Shown: in pieces, positions 51,999-60,320 of the stretch
How positions within the stretch are numbered: the first letter of the stretch is position 1
Layout: each line of letters begins with the position of its first letter
Source: Micromonospora sp. RP3T
Lineage (GTDB): Bacteria; Actinomycetota; Actinomycetes; Mycobacteriales; Micromonosporaceae
DNA length: 64,000 nucleotides
Direction of reading: 5' to 3'
NCBI RefSeq assembly: GCF_003027925.1
Contig: NZ_PYPS01000020.1
Span: 1 to 64,000 of the forward strand
The notes under the pieces: generated by a model
The model's database searches: none
The model's input: the letters and a program-made list of their open reading frames with translations, nothing else
What the model was told of the DNA's origin: nothing
Program-made: the position numbers and the translations under genes

Positions 51999-52373
51999 CA
52001 GGTAGGCGGCGCCGTCGGCCACCGCGCGTACGCCGGTGATCAGTTCTTCGGGCTCGCCGGATTTGATCAGGAAGCCGGCGGCGCCGCCACCGAGCGCCCG
52101 CAGGATGTAGTCGTCCTCCCCGAACGTGGTCAGAATGATCACGCGGGTGGCCGGCACGGTCCTGCGGAGTTCCGCCATCGCGTCGATGCCGTTCATTCCG
52201 GGCATGCGGATGTCGAGGACGGCCACTGCGGGTCGGTGTCGCCGCGCCAGCTCGACGACGTGGTGTCCGTCGCCGGCCTCGCCGACGACGTCGATGTCGG
52301 CAGCGGTGGTGAGAACCGCGCGTAGCCCGGCACGGATCATCGGCTCGTCGTCGGCGAGCAGTACGCGGATCAT
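51693..52373 (-). CDS. NarL/LuxR-type response regulator
   Basis: A 226-residue two-component response regulator. Receiver domain 1-120, phospho-acceptor Asp54 in VAVLDIRMPG, with LADDEP (acidic pocket) and FLIKSGEPEEL (Lys). The LuxR helix-turn-helix is at about 155-215 (LSPREQQVLAFLGGGLSNGQIARQLHVVEGTVKAHVSSILARLG). It lies 7 bases downstream of the partner histidine kinase on the same strand. Its 3' end overlaps the PAP2 gene on the other strand by 306 bases. Confidence 0.9.
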   Translation of the reverse strand: MIRVLLADDEPMIRAGLRAVLTTAADIDVVGEAGDGHHVVELARRHRPAVAVLDIRMPGMNGIDAMAELRRTVPATRVIILTTFGEDDYILRALGGGAAGFLIKSGEPEELITGVRAVADGAAYLSPKVAARVVAHLAATGADTLATRRSAARDRVDTLSPREQQVLAFLGGGLSNGQIARQLHVVEGTVKAHVSSILARLGVENRAAAAVVAHEAGIAVPPPAQQ

Positions 52374-52380
52374 CGGCGGG

Positions 52381-53862
52381 TCACGAGGTGACCGGGTCCC
52401 GAGACACCAGCACGTTGTCGCGGAAGCAGAGCCGGTAGGCGTCGCCGGAGTGGTCGTCGAAGCGATCGGCTGTCATCGCGTAGTACTCGCATCTCACCCC
52501 GTCGCCGGTCGGCTCGGTGGTCAGCGGTCGGTGACGCGTCTGTCGGCGCGGCAGGACACGTTCCACCTCGGCACGATCCTGCCCGATGCGCAGGCGGGTG
52601 TAGTCGCCGGGATCCAGGACCGCCTGCGTCGCGGACAGCGTCTCCCAGGCCGCCAGCGCGCCGCTCAGCAGCCCACCGGTGATCAGCGGGATCATCACCG
52701 CGAGCACCAGGGACCGGCCGACCTGCCGTCGGGCCCGGCGGTGCTCCTGCGGTAGCGCGCGGTCGGTCCGGGAGGTCACCGGCGGTGGCGTGGGGGTGTG
52801 TGGGATCCGCGCGGTGACGGTGAAACCTCCGTGGTGGGGGCCGTACTCGATGGTGCCGCCGAGCACCCGCACCCGTTCGGTGAGGCCGAGCAGGCCACGC
52901 CCGCCGCCGTGGGGGCGGGGGGCCGGCACGTCGACCGGTGGCGGTGGCGGGCCGTTCTCCACCACGATTGTCGTCTCGGTCGCCGCGTGCGTCACGGAGA
53001 TCGTCGCCGTCGCCGCGGGCGCGTGTTTGGCCACGTTGGTCAGCGCTTCCTGCGCGATCCGGTGCACGGCGCGTTCGGCCATCGGCGGTAGGTTGCCCGC
53101 CGGTCCGTCAATCCGCAACGTCACCGCCAGTCCGGATGCGGAAGCCGCGGCCGTCAGCGACGCGAGATCGGGCCCGTCGACGTCCACCGGGGCGCTCTCG
53201 GTCTGTTCGCGCAGGACGCCGATCACCTCGCCGAGGTGGTCCACCGCGGCTGCGGCCCGGGCCCTGAGGTCTGCGGCGGCCTCGCGGTGGTGATCTTCGA
53301 GGCCCGGCGCCAGTTTCAACGCGCCGGCGGACAACGCGATCAGGCTGAGGTCGTGACCGAGCAGATCGTGCATGTCCTGGGCGATCCGGGCGCGCTCGCG
53401 CAGCCGAGCCTGCTCGGCGATCAGATGCTGTTCGTGCTGTGCCTGCTCGGCCCGTTCCCAGCCGGCTCGGGTCAGTTCCTGACACTGGCGCCAGAATCGG
53501 CCCGCGAACCATGGTGTCATCGTGGCGGCGACGAACACGATCAGGAACCGGCTCGCCAGCGGCAGCCAGCCGGGCACGACGGAGAACACCGCCACACCGG
53601 CGGAGAGCACCGCCACCAGCGCGAGGCCCGTGGGACCTGTGCGGCCCGGGCGCCGTCCGGCCAGGAACGCGGTGACCACGGCCGGCGTCAACCACCACGC
53701 GCTCACCATGCTCAGAGCGGCGAACCCGACCGCAGCCCCGATCAGCAGACATGCCGGGTCGCGAGCCCGTGCGGTGGCGGTCGTTGCGGCTGCCACCGGT
53801 GCGGTCGGTGGGTGGGGCGCCGAGCAGCACGTCGCCGCGGCCTTGATCGTCGCGCGCGTCAC
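52381..53862 (-). CDS. Sensor histidine kinase, HisKA_3 type, with C-terminal membrane-linked extension
   Basis: A 493-residue kinase. Hydrophobic segments in residues 36-118 form the input module; the HisKA_3 box IAQDMHDLLGHDLSLIALSAG contains the phospho-accepting His165, and the ATPase is at about 260-355 (GRGLLGLTERVRVLGGTIEYG). Unusually, a further membrane helix (about 385-405) and a 90-residue C-terminal domain (DPGDYTRLRIGQDRAEVERVLPRRQ, then CEYYAMTADRFDDHSGDAYRLCF) follow, perhaps sensing from outside. It is the partner of the adjacent response regulator. Confidence 0.88.
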   Translation of the reverse strand: MTRATIKAAATCCSAPHPPTAPVAAATTATARARDPACLLIGAAVGFAALSMVSAWWLTPAVVTAFLAGRRPGRTGPTGLALVAVLSAGVAVFSVVPGWLPLASRFLIVFVAATMTPWFAGRFWRQCQELTRAGWERAEQAQHEQHLIAEQARLRERARIAQDMHDLLGHDLSLIALSAGALKLAPGLEDHHREAAADLRARAAAAVDHLGEVIGVLREQTESAPVDVDGPDLASLTAAASASGLAVTLRIDGPAGNLPPMAERAVHRIAQEALTNVAKHAPAATATISVTHAATETTIVVENGPPPPPVDVPAPRPHGGGRGLLGLTERVRVLGGTIEYGPHHGGFTVTARIPHTPTPPPVTSRTDRALPQEHRRARRQVGRSLVLAVMIPLITGGLLSGALAAWETLSATQAVLDPGDYTRLRIGQDRAEVERVLPRRQTRHRPLTTEPTGDGVRCEYYAMTADRFDDHSGDAYRLCFRDNVLVSRDPVTS

Positions 53863-54018
53863 CGGAACGACGGTACGGGCCGTGGGTGCCGCGCGACACT
53901 GCCGAAAGACAACATCAGCGGATGCGCGAGACGCGGCGTGTCACCGGTGCGGGGGGTTCGTGGCAGCGGGCGCGGTCCGGGATGATCTCGGAGGCGGGTG
54001 GCGGGAGGAGGGTCGGAG

Positions 54019-54675
54019 TCAGCCGGCGAGCGCGTCGACGGCGTCGGCGGCGGGGGTGTCGCCGGCGACGAGTTCGAGGGTGTGCCCGGCGGTGCCGGGA
54101 GTTTCCAGCAGCGCCAGGAGGACGCGGGCGACGTCGGCGCGGCTGATCGCGCCGGGTGGGACGTGTCGGGCGAGGGTGATCCTGCCGGCGGGTTCGTCGT
54201 CGGTGAGCCGGCCGGGCCGTAGCACGGTGACGTCGAGGTCGCGGCCGGTGACGTCGTCCTCGGCGGCTTTCTTGGCCCGCAGGTAGGCGGCCCAGACGTC
54301 GTCGGTGTCGGGGGTGGGTGGGTCGTCGACGCCCATGGAGGAGACGAGCAGGTAGCGGCGGACGCCGGCGCGCACTGCGGCGTCGGCGAGCAGCACGGCG
54401 GCGCCGCGGTCGACGGTGTCCTTGCGGTCGGCGCCGCTGCCGGGGCCGGCGCCGGCGGCGAACACCACCGCGTCCGCGTCGGCGAGGTGCCGGGCGAGCG
54501 TGTCGGCGTCGGTGTGTTCCAGGTCGCACACGACCGGTTCGGCGCCGGCGGCGCGCAGCGCGGCGGCGTGGTCGGGGTTGCGGACCAGCCCGAGCGGGGT
54601 GTCGCCGCGTCCGGCGAGGTCGCGTTCGAGCAGCTTGGCGATCTTTCCGTGGCCTCCGGCGATGACGACGCGCAT
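54019..54675 (-). CDS. NAD(P)H-binding protein (NmrA/atypical SDR)
   Basis: A 218-residue Rossmann protein of the NAD(P)-binding family: MRVVIAGGHGKIAKLLERDL (GxxGxxG-type), VVFAAGAGPGSG, LLVSSMGVDD and the end-domain ISRADVARVLLALLE. It resembles atypical SDRs of the YhfK type that bind NADP and act as redox sensors or epimerase-like enzymes. No catalytic Tyr-x3-Lys is seen near the expected site; YLRAKKAAEDD is close. It is divergent from the sirtuin gene. Confidence 0.85.
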   Translation of the reverse strand: MRVVIAGGHGKIAKLLERDLAGRGDTPLGLVRNPDHAAALRAAGAEPVVCDLEHTDADTLARHLADADAVVFAAGAGPGSGADRKDTVDRGAAVLLADAAVRAGVRRYLLVSSMGVDDPPTPDTDDVWAAYLRAKKAAEDDVTGRDLDVTVLRPGRLTDDEPAGRITLARHVPPGAISRADVARVLLALLETPGTAGHTLELVAGDTPAADAVDALAG

Positions 54676-54795
54676 GTGCTCAACGTAGCCCGCCGGTGGT
54701 CGCCGCGCCGGGCGACCGGCGTGGTTGATCATCAGGTTGGCGGCATGATCCGGCGCGGGGTGGGCGGGTGGGGGTGCGCGAGGCAGCATGGTGGG

Positions 54796-55635
54796 GTGAG
54801 TGATGCGTTCGAGGGGTTGGCGCGGCTGCTGGCCGGCGGGGGTGTGGTGGTGCTCAGCGGCGCCGGCCTGTCCACCGAGTCGGGCATCCCGGACTATCGG
54901 GGGCCCAGCGGCGCGGCGCGGCGGCACACCCCGATGACCTACCAGGCGTTCACCCGGGATCCGCAGGCGCGGCGACGCTACTGGGCGCGCAGCCACCTCG
55001 GGTGGCGGACCATCGCGCGGGCGGCGCCCAACGACGGGCACCGGGCGGTGGCCCGGTTGCAGCACGCGGGGCTGCTCGACGGCATCATCACGCAGAACGT
55101 CGACGGGTTGCACACCGCGGCCGGCGCGACCGGTGTGATCGAGTTGCACGGCCGGCTCGACGAGGTGACGTGCCTGGGCTGCGGGAACCTGACCGGCCGG
55201 GACGAGCTGCACCGGCGGTTGACCGAGGCGAACCCGGGGTTCGACGTGCGGGTGGCGCGCGTGAACCCCGACGGTGACGTGGAACTGCCGGACGAGGCGG
55301 TGGCCGGGTTCCGGGTCGTCGACTGCGGGGTGTGTGGCGGGGGCATGCTGAAACCGGATGTGGTGTTCTTCGGTGAGACGGTGCCGGCGCCGCGGGTGGC
55401 GGACTGTTTCGCGCTGGTGGAGGGGGCCCGGGCGGTGCTGGTGCTGGGGTCGTCGTTGACGGTGATGTCGGGGCGGCGGTTCGTGTTGCGGGCGGCGAAG
55501 CGGGGTATTCCGGTGGCGATCGTCAACCAGGGCGTCACCCGCGGCGACGGGTACGCGGCGGTGCGGTTGGACGCGCCGTTGGGCGCCACGTTGACCGCGT
55601 TGGCCGCCGGGTTCGCCGAGCCGGCGGCGGTGTGA
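54796..55635 (+). CDS. Sir2-family NAD-dependent protein deacylase
   Basis: A 279-residue sirtuin. NAD motif GAGLSTESGIPDYRG (residues about 21-35), TQNVDGLHTAAGA, catalytic His in ELHGRLDEVTC, and zinc cysteines in CLGCGNL and CGVCGGGMLKP. VLGSSLTVMSG and the GDGYAAVRLDA tail complete the fold. It removes acetyl or acyl groups from lysines of enzymes such as acyl-CoA synthetase. The GTG at 54796 is the chosen start. Its stop is 65 bases before the glycine riboswitch, and the two are transcriptionally separate. Confidence 0.9.
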   Translation: MSDAFEGLARLLAGGGVVVLSGAGLSTESGIPDYRGPSGAARRHTPMTYQAFTRDPQARRRYWARSHLGWRTIARAAPNDGHRAVARLQHAGLLDGIITQNVDGLHTAAGATGVIELHGRLDEVTCLGCGNLTGRDELHRRLTEANPGFDVRVARVNPDGDVELPDEAVAGFRVVDCGVCGGGMLKPDVVFFGETVPAPRVADCFALVEGARAVLVLGSSLTVMSGRRFVLRAAKRGIPVAIVNQGVTRGDGYAAVRLDAPLGATLTALAAGFAEPAAV

Positions 55636-55698
55636 GCACACCCTGGGACATGAGCCGGAAACACGGCCGCTGGTAGCGTGGGGGGTGCCGGTACCACC

Positions 55699-55779
55699 CA
55701 CGTGGGAGAGACCGTCGACCCGACGGCGCCGAAGGGGCAGATTCTCCCCGGAACCTCTCAGGCAAAAGGACCACGTGGG
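55699..55779 (+). ncRNA. Glycine riboswitch, single aptamer
   Basis: The core shows GTGGGAGAGACC, then GGCGCCGAAGGGGCAG, CTCCCCGGAACCTCTCAGGC and AAAAGGACC. That is, the GGAGAG and CTCTCAGG helices, the GCCGAAGG-GCA internal loop and the AAAAGGAC end, all classical glycine-aptamer parts. P1 is formed by the CCACGTGGG-like ends. There is no second complete aptamer downstream. A TAGCGT (55674-55679) may be the promoter. It should switch on gcvP with glycine. Confidence 0.9.
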
Positions 55780-55856
55780 CAGGCGCTGTGGAGCGCGTCA
55801 GCGTGACTCAGGGGGAGGCCGACCCGTCGACCTCGCCCCCACAAGGAGCGCCGCGC

Positions 55857-58679
55857 ATGACCGCTGAGCAGTTCGCCGACCGGCACATCGGCCCCGGCCC
55901 GGACGACGAGCGCCGCATGTTGGAGGCCGTCGGCTACGGTTCCGTGGACGAGCTGATGGACGCCGCGATCCCCGAGGTGATCCGCTGGCACGGCACGCTG
56001 GACCTGCCGGCGCCGGCGTCGGAGCGGGAGGCCCTGGCCGAGCTGCGCGCGCTCGCGGCCCGCAACACGGTGGCCGTGTCGATGATCGGCCTGGGCTACC
56101 ACGGCACGCACACCCCGGCGGTGATCCGCCGCAACGTGCTGGAGAACCCGGCCTGGTACACCGCGTACACGCCGTATCAGCCGGAGATCAGCCAGGGGCG
56201 GCTGGAGGCGTTGCTGAACTTCCAGACCATGGTGACCGACCTGACCGGGCTGGCCACCGCGAACGCGTCGATGCTCGACGAGGGCACCGCCGCGGCGGAG
56301 GCGATGACGCTCGCGCGCCGCGCGTCGAAGAGCCGGAGCCCGGTGTACGTGGTGGACGCCGACGCGTTGCCGCAGACCGTCGCGGTGATCGCCAGTCGCG
56401 CCGAGCCGCTCGGTATCGAGGTGCGGGTCGTCGACGTCGACGTCGAGGAGTTGCCGGCGGAGTTCTTCGGCCTGCACCTGCAGTACCCGGGCGCGTCCGG
56501 GGCGGTCCGGGACCACGCTCCGCTGGTCGAGGCGGCGCACGCGGTGGGCGCGTTGGTGACCGTCGCGGCGGACCTGTTGGCGTTGACGCTGCTGCGCCCG
56601 CCGGGGGAGATCGGCGCGGACATCGCCGCCGGCACCACCCAGCGGTTCGGGGTGCCGATGGGGTTCGGTGGGCCGCACGCCGGCTACCTGGCGGTGCGCG
56701 CCGGTCTGGAGCGGATGTTGCCGGGCCGTCTGGTGGGGGTGTCGCGCGACGCCGACGGCAATGCCGCCTACCGGTTGGCGTTGCAGACCCGTGAGCAGCA
56801 CATCCGGCGGGAGAAGGCGACCAGCAACATCTGCACCGCGCAGGTGTTGCTGGCGGTGATGGCCGGCATGTACGCGGTGTACCACGGCCCGGACGGGTTG
56901 CGGGCGATCGCCCGGCGTACGCGTGGGGCGGCGGCGCGGTTGGCGGCCGGGCTGCGCGCCGGCGGCGTCGATGTCGCGGACGTGGCGTTCTTCGACACCG
57001 TCACCGCGACGGTGCCGGGTCGGGCCGCGCAGGTGGTGGCCGCGGCGGCGGCGCGCAACGTGAACCTGCGGCTGGTCGACGCCGACCGGGTGGGGGTGTC
57101 GTGCGACGAGACGACCACCGACGCGCATCTGCGGGCGGTGTGGGCGGCGTTCGGCGTCGACGGTGTCGACGGTGACGTGGACGTGGCGTTGCCCGACGGG
57201 TTGGCCCGCACCGGTGACGTGCTCACCCATCCGGTGTTCCGCAGTCACCACTCGGAGACGGCGATGCTGCGGTACCTGCGGCGGCTGGCCGATTTCGACT
57301 ACGCCCTGGACCGGGGCATGATCCCGTTGGGGTCGTGCACGATGAAGCTCAACGCCACCACCGAGATGGAGCCGGTCACCTGGCCGGAGTTCGCGCACCT
57401 GCACCCGTTCGCGCCGGACGCGCAGACCGCCGGCTACCGGGAGTTGATCGCCCAGTTGGAGGGTTGGCTGGCGGAGGTGACCGGCTACGACGCGGTCAGC
57501 GTGCAGCCCAACGCCGGGTCGCAGGGGGAGTTGGCCGGCCTGTTGGCGATCCGCGCGTACCACCGGGACCGGGGCGAGGGGCACCGGGACGTGTGCCTGA
57601 TCCCGTCGTCGGCGCACGGCACGAACGCGGCGTCGGCGGTGATGGCCGGCATGCGGGTGGTCGTGGTGGGCTGCGACGCCGACGGCAACGTCGACCTCGT
57701 CGACCTCGACGCGAAGATCGACAAGCATCGGGACGCGCTGGCGGCGATCATGGTGACGTACCCGTCGACGCACGGCGTGTACGAGACGGGCATCGCGCAG
57801 TTGTGCGCGAAGGTCCACGACGCCGGCGGTCAGGTGTACGTCGACGGGGCGAACCTCAACGCGCTTGTCGGGTTCGCCAAGCCGGGGCGCTTCGGCGCGG
57901 ACGTGTCGCACCTGAACCTGCACAAGACGTTCTGCATTCCGCACGGTGGTGGTGGGCCGGGGGTGGGTCCGGTGGCGGTGCGGGCGCACCTGGCGCCGTT
58001 CCTGCCCGGTGACCCGGTCGGCGCGCCCGTCGACGGCCGGCCGGCGATCTCCGCGGCCCGGTACGGGTCGGCGGGGATCCTGCCGATCCCGTGGGCGTAT
58101 CTGCGGATGATGGGCGCCGACGGGTTGGCGCGGGCCACCGCGGTGGCGGTGCTCGCGGCGAACTACGTGGCGGTGCGGCTGCGGGAGCACTTCCCGGTGC
58201 TGTACGCCGGCAACAAGGGCCTGGTGGCGCACGAGTGCATCCTGGACCTGCGGCCGGTGACGAAGGCGACCGGGGTGAGCGTCGACGACGTCGCGAAGCG
58301 GCTGATCGACTACGGTTTCCACGCGCCGACGATGTCGTTCCCGGTGGCGGGCACGTTGATGGTGGAGCCGACCGAGAGTGAGGACCTGGCCGAGCTGGAC
58401 CGGTTCTGCGACGCGATGATCGCCATCCGGGCGGAGATCGACAAGGTCGGGTCGGGGGACTGGCCGGCGGGGGACAACCCCCTCGCGAACGCGCCGCACA
58501 CCGCGGCGATGGTGTCCGACGACGAGTGGCCGCACCCGTACCCGCGGTCGGTGGGCGCCTATCCGGGGGCGGTGGACCGGGCGGGGAAGTACTGGCCGCC
58601 GGTGCGGCGCGTGGACGGCGCGTACGGGGACCGGAACCTGGTCTGTTCGTGTCCCGCGCCGGAGGCGTTCGAGGACTGA
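55857..58679 (+). CDS. gcvP: Glycine dehydrogenase (aminomethyl-transferring), P protein
   Basis: A 940-residue PLP enzyme that decarboxylates glycine and transfers the aminomethyl group to GcvH. RHIGP is at the start. The second half contains HKTFCIPHGGGGPG with PLP Lys690, SAHGTNAASA, and HECILDLRPV. Length fits the homodimeric bacterial form (about 950). The ATG at 55857 has AAGGAG nine bases upstream. An upstream in-frame GTG at 55788 lies too close to the riboswitch end and has no such site. Controlled by the riboswitch at 55699. Confidence 0.92.
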   Translation: MTAEQFADRHIGPGPDDERRMLEAVGYGSVDELMDAAIPEVIRWHGTLDLPAPASEREALAELRALAARNTVAVSMIGLGYHGTHTPAVIRRNVLENPAWYTAYTPYQPEISQGRLEALLNFQTMVTDLTGLATANASMLDEGTAAAEAMTLARRASKSRSPVYVVDADALPQTVAVIASRAEPLGIEVRVVDVDVEELPAEFFGLHLQYPGASGAVRDHAPLVEAAHAVGALVTVAADLLALTLLRPPGEIGADIAAGTTQRFGVPMGFGGPHAGYLAVRAGLERMLPGRLVGVSRDADGNAAYRLALQTREQHIRREKATSNICTAQVLLAVMAGMYAVYHGPDGLRAIARRTRGAAARLAAGLRAGGVDVADVAFFDTVTATVPGRAAQVVAAAAARNVNLRLVDADRVGVSCDETTTDAHLRAVWAAFGVDGVDGDVDVALPDGLARTGDVLTHPVFRSHHSETAMLRYLRRLADFDYALDRGMIPLGSCTMKLNATTEMEPVTWPEFAHLHPFAPDAQTAGYRELIAQLEGWLAEVTGYDAVSVQPNAGSQGELAGLLAIRAYHRDRGEGHRDVCLIPSSAHGTNAASAVMAGMRVVVVGCDADGNVDLVDLDAKIDKHRDALAAIMVTYPSTHGVYETGIAQLCAKVHDAGGQVYVDGANLNALVGFAKPGRFGADVSHLNLHKTFCIPHGGGGPGVGPVAVRAHLAPFLPGDPVGAPVDGRPAISAARYGSAGILPIPWAYLRMMGADGLARATAVAVLAANYVAVRLREHFPVLYAGNKGLVAHECILDLRPVTKATGVSVDDVAKRLIDYGFHAPTMSFPVAGTLMVEPTESEDLAELDRFCDAMIAIRAEIDKVGSGDWPAGDNPLANAPHTAAMVSDDEWPHPYPRSVGAYPGAVDRAGKYWPPVRRVDGAYGDRNLVCSCPAPEAFED

Positions 58680-58773
58680 GGGCGGGCACGCCGGGGCGGT
58701 GGTGGATCGCCGCCCCGGCCGGCGCGTCGACGGGCGTCGTCGGCGCGTACGCTCACTGACGCTGCGTGATTGC

Positions 58774-58974
58774 TCAGGCGACGAGGGCGTGGCGGGCCGG
58801 TCCCCGGTGCGGGGCGATGGTCCGCCCGTCGGGGAGCAGCTCACCGGTGTCCTCGAAGATGATGACGCCGTTGCAGAGCAGGCTCCAGCCCTGCTCAGGG
58901 AAGCAGGCGAGGACGCGGGCGGCCTCGCGGTCGGTCGCGTCGGCGGAGGGGCAGGTGGGCTGGTGCTGACACAT
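58774..58974 (-). CDS. DUF5999-type small protein, 66 aa
   Basis: A 66-residue protein (MCQHQPTCPSADATDREAAR, ACFPEQGWSLLCNGVIIFED, TGELLPDGRTIAPHRG). The Cys-rich start CQHQPTC and LCNGVIIFEDTGELLPDG are hallmarks of DUF5999 in actinobacteria. Four cysteines could bind a metal. The ATG at 58974 is chosen because GGAG lies 8 bases upstream; an ATG at 59007 has none. A strong palindrome lies just before it. Confidence 0.75.
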   Translation of the reverse strand: MCQHQPTCPSADATDREAARVLACFPEQGWSLLCNGVIIFEDTGELLPDGRTIAPHRGPARHALVA

Positions 58975-58996
58975 CGGGTTCTCCGGACTGTGGGGG

Positions 58997-59024
58997 CACT
59001 GTGTCATGGTTCACATGACCAGTG
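58997..59024. promoter_or_regulatory. Extended inverted repeat upstream of the DUF5999 gene
   Basis: GTCATG (59003-59008) and CATGAC (59014-59019) around GTTCA are flanked by CACTG (58997-59001) and CAGTG (59020-59024), giving 11 pairs with one bulged base. It lies 22 bases before the DUF5999 start and could be the operator of an unlinked regulator. Confidence 0.5.
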
Positions 59025-59097
59025 ACGCACAGTACCAAGCTCAACCGCGCAACACCGAGCAAGGTCGTGGCTTGTTCACCCAGAATCGGCTGAACGG

Positions 59098-60300
59098 ATG
59101 AGGCGGAACGGTCCGGACGGCGTGGAAGCGCTCCCACACGTGTCGGTCGCGGTGCCCGGCGCGCCGCCCGCCTGCCGGTCCCGGCTGGTCGAGACCGCCC
59201 GGTTGCAGTGGCGCCTCGACGACGGCGGCGACCCCGCCGACCTGGCGCAACGCTTCCTCACCGCGCACGGCGTCGACGTCGACGACCTGTCGCGGCCCGG
59301 CCGGCACACCGCCGACGGGCCGTGCGGGGCGGCGCTGTTCCTGTCCGCCGCCGCCGGCGCCTACGCCGTCGGCGCGCCGACCGGCGCGCCCACGCCCGTG
59401 CCGGCGCTGCCCGACCTGGTCGTGGTCGTCTACCACCACGGCGAGCGCCCGCACCGGCCACCGCCGCCGGCCGGCTGGCGGCCGGGGGACTGGCGGCTCG
59501 GGGACTGGCGCGACAGCTGGACGCCGGCCGCGCACGCCGCCGCCGTCGAGTCGGTGCGCGCCGCCATCGCCCGCGGCGACGTCTACCAGGTCAACCTCGT
59601 CGGGCACGCCGCCGCCGACTACACCGGCGACCCGCGCCCGGCGCTGCGCCGCCTCGCCGCGCTGCCCGGCGCCCGCTACGGCGGCGCCCTCACCGGGCCC
59701 GGCTGGGCGCTGGGCTGCGCCTCCCCGGAGACGCTCGTCGCGACCGAACACGGTCGGCTGGTCACCCGACCGATCAAGGGCACCCGCGCGGCCACCGCCG
59801 CCGGCCGCCGCGACCTGCTCGCCTCCGCCAAGGAACGCGCCGAACACATCATGATCGTCGACCTGGAACGCAACGACCTGGCCCGGGTGGCCCGCACCGG
59901 CTCCGTCCGGGTCGACGAGCTGTTCGCCGTACGCCGCTGGTGCGACCTGTGGCAGGCCGAGTCGACGGTCTCCGCGGCGCCCGCCGACGGCTTGGGCCTG
60001 GCCGACCTGCTGCGCGCGGTCTGCCCCGGCGGGTCGGTCACCGGCGCGCCGAAGCACGCCGCGCTCGCGGAGGTGGCCGCACGCGAGCCGGTCGGACGCG
60101 GCGCCGGCATGGGCGCGTTGGGCTGGGTCGGGCCGGAGCGGCTCGACCTGGGCCTGACCATCCGCACCGCCGCCGCCGACGCCCACCGGCTGCACCTGTG
60201 GGCCGGCGGCGGCATCACCTGGGACAGCGACCCCGCCGCCGAGGTCGCCGAGGCCGCCGCGAAGGCCGCCCCGGTCCGCGCGCTGCTGGCCGCCGGCTGA
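59098..60300 (+). CDS. Chorismate-binding enzyme, PabB-like (aminodeoxychorismate synthase component I)
   Basis: A 400-residue chorismate-utilising enzyme. RPIKGTRAATAAGRRDLLASAKERAEHIMIVDLERND and CPGGSVTGAPK mark the active site of PabB/TrpE-type proteins, and GALGWVGP with TIRTAA completes it. In PabB, PIKGT uses the Lys as nucleophile. It would make 4-amino-4-deoxychorismate for folate with a glutamine amidotransferase, which is not next to it here. An alternative is a secondary-metabolite chorismate enzyme. Confidence 0.87.
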   Translation: MRRNGPDGVEALPHVSVAVPGAPPACRSRLVETARLQWRLDDGGDPADLAQRFLTAHGVDVDDLSRPGRHTADGPCGAALFLSAAAGAYAVGAPTGAPTPVPALPDLVVVVYHHGERPHRPPPPAGWRPGDWRLGDWRDSWTPAAHAAAVESVRAAIARGDVYQVNLVGHAAADYTGDPRPALRRLAALPGARYGGALTGPGWALGCASPETLVATEHGRLVTRPIKGTRAATAAGRRDLLASAKERAEHIMIVDLERNDLARVARTGSVRVDELFAVRRWCDLWQAESTVSAAPADGLGLADLLRAVCPGGSVTGAPKHAALAEVAAREPVGRGAGMGALGWVGPERLDLGLTIRTAAADAHRLHLWAGGGITWDSDPAAEVAEAAAKAAPVRALLAAG

Positions 60301-60320
60301 CCCGCGCGGCCCTGGTGGCC

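Noticed and set aside
55780..55856. Second glycine aptamer after the riboswitch
   Set aside because: GTGGAGCGCG slightly resembles the CTGGAGAG start, but the GCCGAAGG and CTCTCAGG blocks are absent.
55788..55856. Upstream GTG start for gcvP at 55788
   Set aside because: It lies directly at the end of the aptamer without a ribosome-binding site; the ATG at 55857 has AAGGAG at good distance and starts the conserved sequence.
52000..60000. Replication-terminus dif site at the composition switch
   Set aside because: No palindromic dif-like sequence was recognised by eye, so a terminus is only offered as a possible explanation of the skew.
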